This document shows, in pieces, positions 61,928 to 64,000 of a DNA stretch of 64,000 nucleotides. The notes beneath the pieces are model-generated. The model worked only from the letters and a program-made list of their open reading frames with translations. It searched no databases and had not been told where the DNA came from. The stretch's first letter is position 1, and every line of letters begins with the position of its first letter. Source of the DNA: Elusimicrobiota bacterium (GTDB lineage: Bacteria > Elusimicrobiota > Elusimicrobia > Elusimicrobiales > UBA9959); assembly GCA_016207645.1 (NCBI GenBank), contig JACQPH010000101.1:1-64000 (forward strand). The letters run 5' to 3'. Position numbers and translations under genes: made by a program.

Positions 61928-64000
61928 TCAGCCCAGGGCCTTGTAAACCCACGGGTTCAGCAAGTTCCGCGGGTCGAATTCCTTCTTGAGCCTGGTCTGT
62001 ATGACGCCGGGCTCGAAGGCGTCCCAGCCGGGGCTTTCTTCCGGCCGCTTCCGGGGGGGCACCGCGCCGGCGGAAAGGGCGAAAGTGGCCGCCAGGATCA
62101 CGCCGTAGGCGCCCAGCGAGCCGCAGAACAGCTTCACCGCGTCGTAGCCGGCCACGTTCTTCACGGTCTTGCCGCCCAGCTCCAGCAAAGCGCCGTCCGC
62201 CAGCGCCACCTCGAGCCCCAGCAGGAGGCCGCGTATTTCCGGGCAGGCCTTGGAGGCTATCAGCCCGCCCACGCTGCCCTTCAGCGCGGGGAGGTCCAGG
62301 TGGAAGCCGGCCTCTTTCAACTGCCTGGAAAGCTCGTCGAAAGCCATGCCCGCCTCCACGCGGGCGGTCAGGTTCTCCCTGTCTATATCGGGCTTGCCGG
62401 AAAGCAGGTGAAGTTCCAGCGGCCTGGAGCCCTCCATTATCCGTTCCGCCTTGAGCCTGGTGCCCAGGCCGGTGACCGCGGTGCGGGCGCCGGAGGCGGA
62501 GCGCAGGCGCAGCTCGTCCAGGATGCCGCGCGCGTGCACGCTCAGGGCGGCCCTGCCGGAGAACATGGCGGAAGTTTCCGGCTCCGCCGGCCTGCTCCCG
62601 AAAGCTTTCGAGACCGTGTCGCCGGCGGCCTGGTCGCCGGCCACCGGCAGGATCTTGTCCGGGTTGGCCAGCCCGGCGGGGTCGAAGGCCCGCTTGATGC
62701 CCTGGAAGAGATCCAGTTCCCGGCGGGTGTAGAGCCAGTTCATGGCCACCCGCTTCTCCACGCCTATGCCGTGCTCTCCGGAGATGGTCCCGCCCAGCCT
62801 GATGCAGGCCTTGAGGATCTCGTAGCCGGCCTTTTTCACGCGCTTCACTTCCTGGAGGTCCCGGCGGTCGAAGATGATGTTGGGGTGCAGGTTCCCGTCG
62901 CCGGCGTGGAAAAGCAGGCCGGAAGTGAGCTTGTACTTCGAGATTATCGCGCGGACCTCCCGCAGGGCCTCCGTCAGGCGGGGCCTGGGCACTACGCCGT
63001 CCTCCACCAGCACGTCGGGGGCCAGCCTGGCCATGGCCGGGTAGGCGCCCTTGCGGGCGGCCCACAGCCGCTCGCGCTCGGCTTCGTCCCCGGCCACCCG
63101 GAAAGCGGAGCAGCCTTTCTCCCCGCAGAGCCGGCGCGCGGCTTCGAGGTCGTGCTCTATCTTCGCCGGCTCGTCGCCGTCCAGCTCCAGGAGCAGCACG
63201 GCCTCCGTGCCGGCGGGGAAAGGGTCCTCGCCGCCGCGGCGGGCGGCGTCCAGCGAGACCTTGTCCATGGCCTCCAGGGCGCGCGGCAGGATGCCGCCGC
63301 CGATTATCCGGCTGACCGCGTCCATGGCGCCTTCCAGCGAGGGGAAAGCCGCCGAGGCCGTCTTGATATGCGCGGGGAGGGGCAGGATCTTGAGCCAGGC
63401 GGCGGTCACCACGCCCAGCGTGCCTTCGGAGCCCACCAGCACGCTCATCAGGTCCGGGCCCCTGTCCCGGTAGGACCAGGTGTTCACCTCCCCTTCCGGG
63501 GTCACCACTTCCAGCTTCTCGACGTTGTCGGAGGTGACGCCGTACTTGAGGCAGAGCGGGCCGCCGGCGTTCTCGCCGATGTTCCCGCCTATGGTGGAGA
63601 CTTTCTGGCTGGCGGGGTCCGGGGCGTAAAAAAAGCCGAAAGGCTCGAGCGCCTTCTGCAGCTCCAGGTTGACCACGCCGGGCTCCACCAGGGCCAGGCG
63701 GGCGGCGGTGTCTATCCGCCGGATCTTCCTGAGGCGGACCAGGTTGAGTATGACCCCGCCCTTCAGCGGTATTGTGCCGCCTGAAAGGTTGGTGCCGGCC
63801 AGCCTGGGCAGGAAGGGGATGCCGGCGCCGTAAAGCAGCCTGACCACCGGGGCCACCTGGCCGGCCGAGGTGAAGGTTATCACGGCTTCGGGGCGCGCCC
63901 GGGCCATGCCGGCGTCGTAGGAATACATCAGTATCTCGGCCTCGTCCGTGCGGAGATTCTCCCGGCCCACTATGGCTTCCAGTTCGGCCCGTATAGGCGT
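61928..64000 (-). CDS. GlcD-GlcE-like FAD-linked oxidase fusion (truncated by window edge)
   Basis: AEILMYSYDAGMARARPEAVITFTSAGQVAPVVRLL, GTNLSGG, SGEHGIGVEKR (GlcD-like), then a second FAD-binding-like domain ARVEAGMAFDELSRQL...GSVGGLIASKA...LGGKTVKNVAGYDAVKLFCGSLGAYGVI (GlcE-like); frame open to base 64000. Confidence 0.85.
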   Translation of the reverse strand, partial: TPIRAELEAIVGRENLRTDEAEILMYSYDAGMARARPEAVITFTSAGQVAPVVRLLYGAGIPFLPRLAGTNLSGGTIPLKGGVILNLVRLRKIRRIDTAARLALVEPGVVNLELQKALEPFGFFYAPDPASQKVSTIGGNIGENAGGPLCLKYGVTSDNVEKLEVVTPEGEVNTWSYRDRGPDLMSVLVGSEGTLGVVTAAWLKILPLPAHIKTASAAFPSLEGAMDAVSRIIGGGILPRALEAMDKVSLDAARRGGEDPFPAGTEAVLLLELDGDEPAKIEHDLEAARRLCGEKGCSAFRVAGDEAERERLWAARKGAYPAMARLAPDVLVEDGVVPRPRLTEALREVRAIISKYKLTSGLLFHAGDGNLHPNIIFDRRDLQEVKRVKKAGYEILKACIRLGGTISGEHGIGVEKRVAMNWLYTRRELDLFQGIKRAFDPAGLANPDKILPVAGDQAAGDTVSKAFGSRPAEPETSAMFSGRAALSVHARGILDELRLRSASGARTAVTGLGTRLKAERIMEGSRPLELHLLSGKPDIDRENLTARVEAGMAFDELSRQLKEAGFHLDLPALKGSVGGLIASKACPEIRGLLLGLEVALADGALLELGGKTVKNVAGYDAVKLFCGSLGAYGVILAATFALSAGAVPPRKRPEESPGWDAFEPGVIQTRLKKEFDPRNLLNPWVYKALG

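Noticed and set aside
61905-63065. Upstream extension of the GlcF-like ORF (60444-63065)
   Set aside because: Upstream part overlaps the well-supported GlcD/E gene in another frame and reads as low-complexity; ATG 61904 gives a normal GlcF-like N-terminus

Overview
GC-rich bacterial chromosomal window with Elusimicrobiota-like gene content (taxonomy is inference only). I see about 44 protein-coding genes and no recognisable rRNA, tRNA or CRISPR. Main blocks: (1) 0.2-10.5 kb, an operon with a FlgD/T9SS-like C-terminal-domain protein, a PorV/PorQ-like barrel fused to TPR, a TPR protein and a 2313-aa repeat surface protein; a 1781-aa SprA/Sov-like outer-membrane protein follows at 16-22 kb. (2) Housekeeping genes: rlmD-like, GH13, comF-like, lptF/lptG, tkt, NUDIX, dnaE, a PPi-type phosphofructokinase, dapF/dapA, HD-GYP and glycolate-oxidase-like genes. 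(3) A small accessory island at 26.9-29.8 kb: XRE-type regulator, AbiEii-like nucleotidyltransferase and GHKL ATPase. (4) A surface-glycan locus at 40.9-58.8 kb. The most notable non-genic structures are a family of intergenic MITE-like inverted-repeat elements (six copies or derivatives; terminal CGTAACTGCTCAGGT/ACCTGAGCAGTTACG; one derivative with a perfect 7-bp flanking direct repeat), and a 65-bp tandem repeat at 53.8-53.94 kb in which each unit is exactly one 22-codon mini-ORF linked to its neighbours by ATGA stop/start overlaps.
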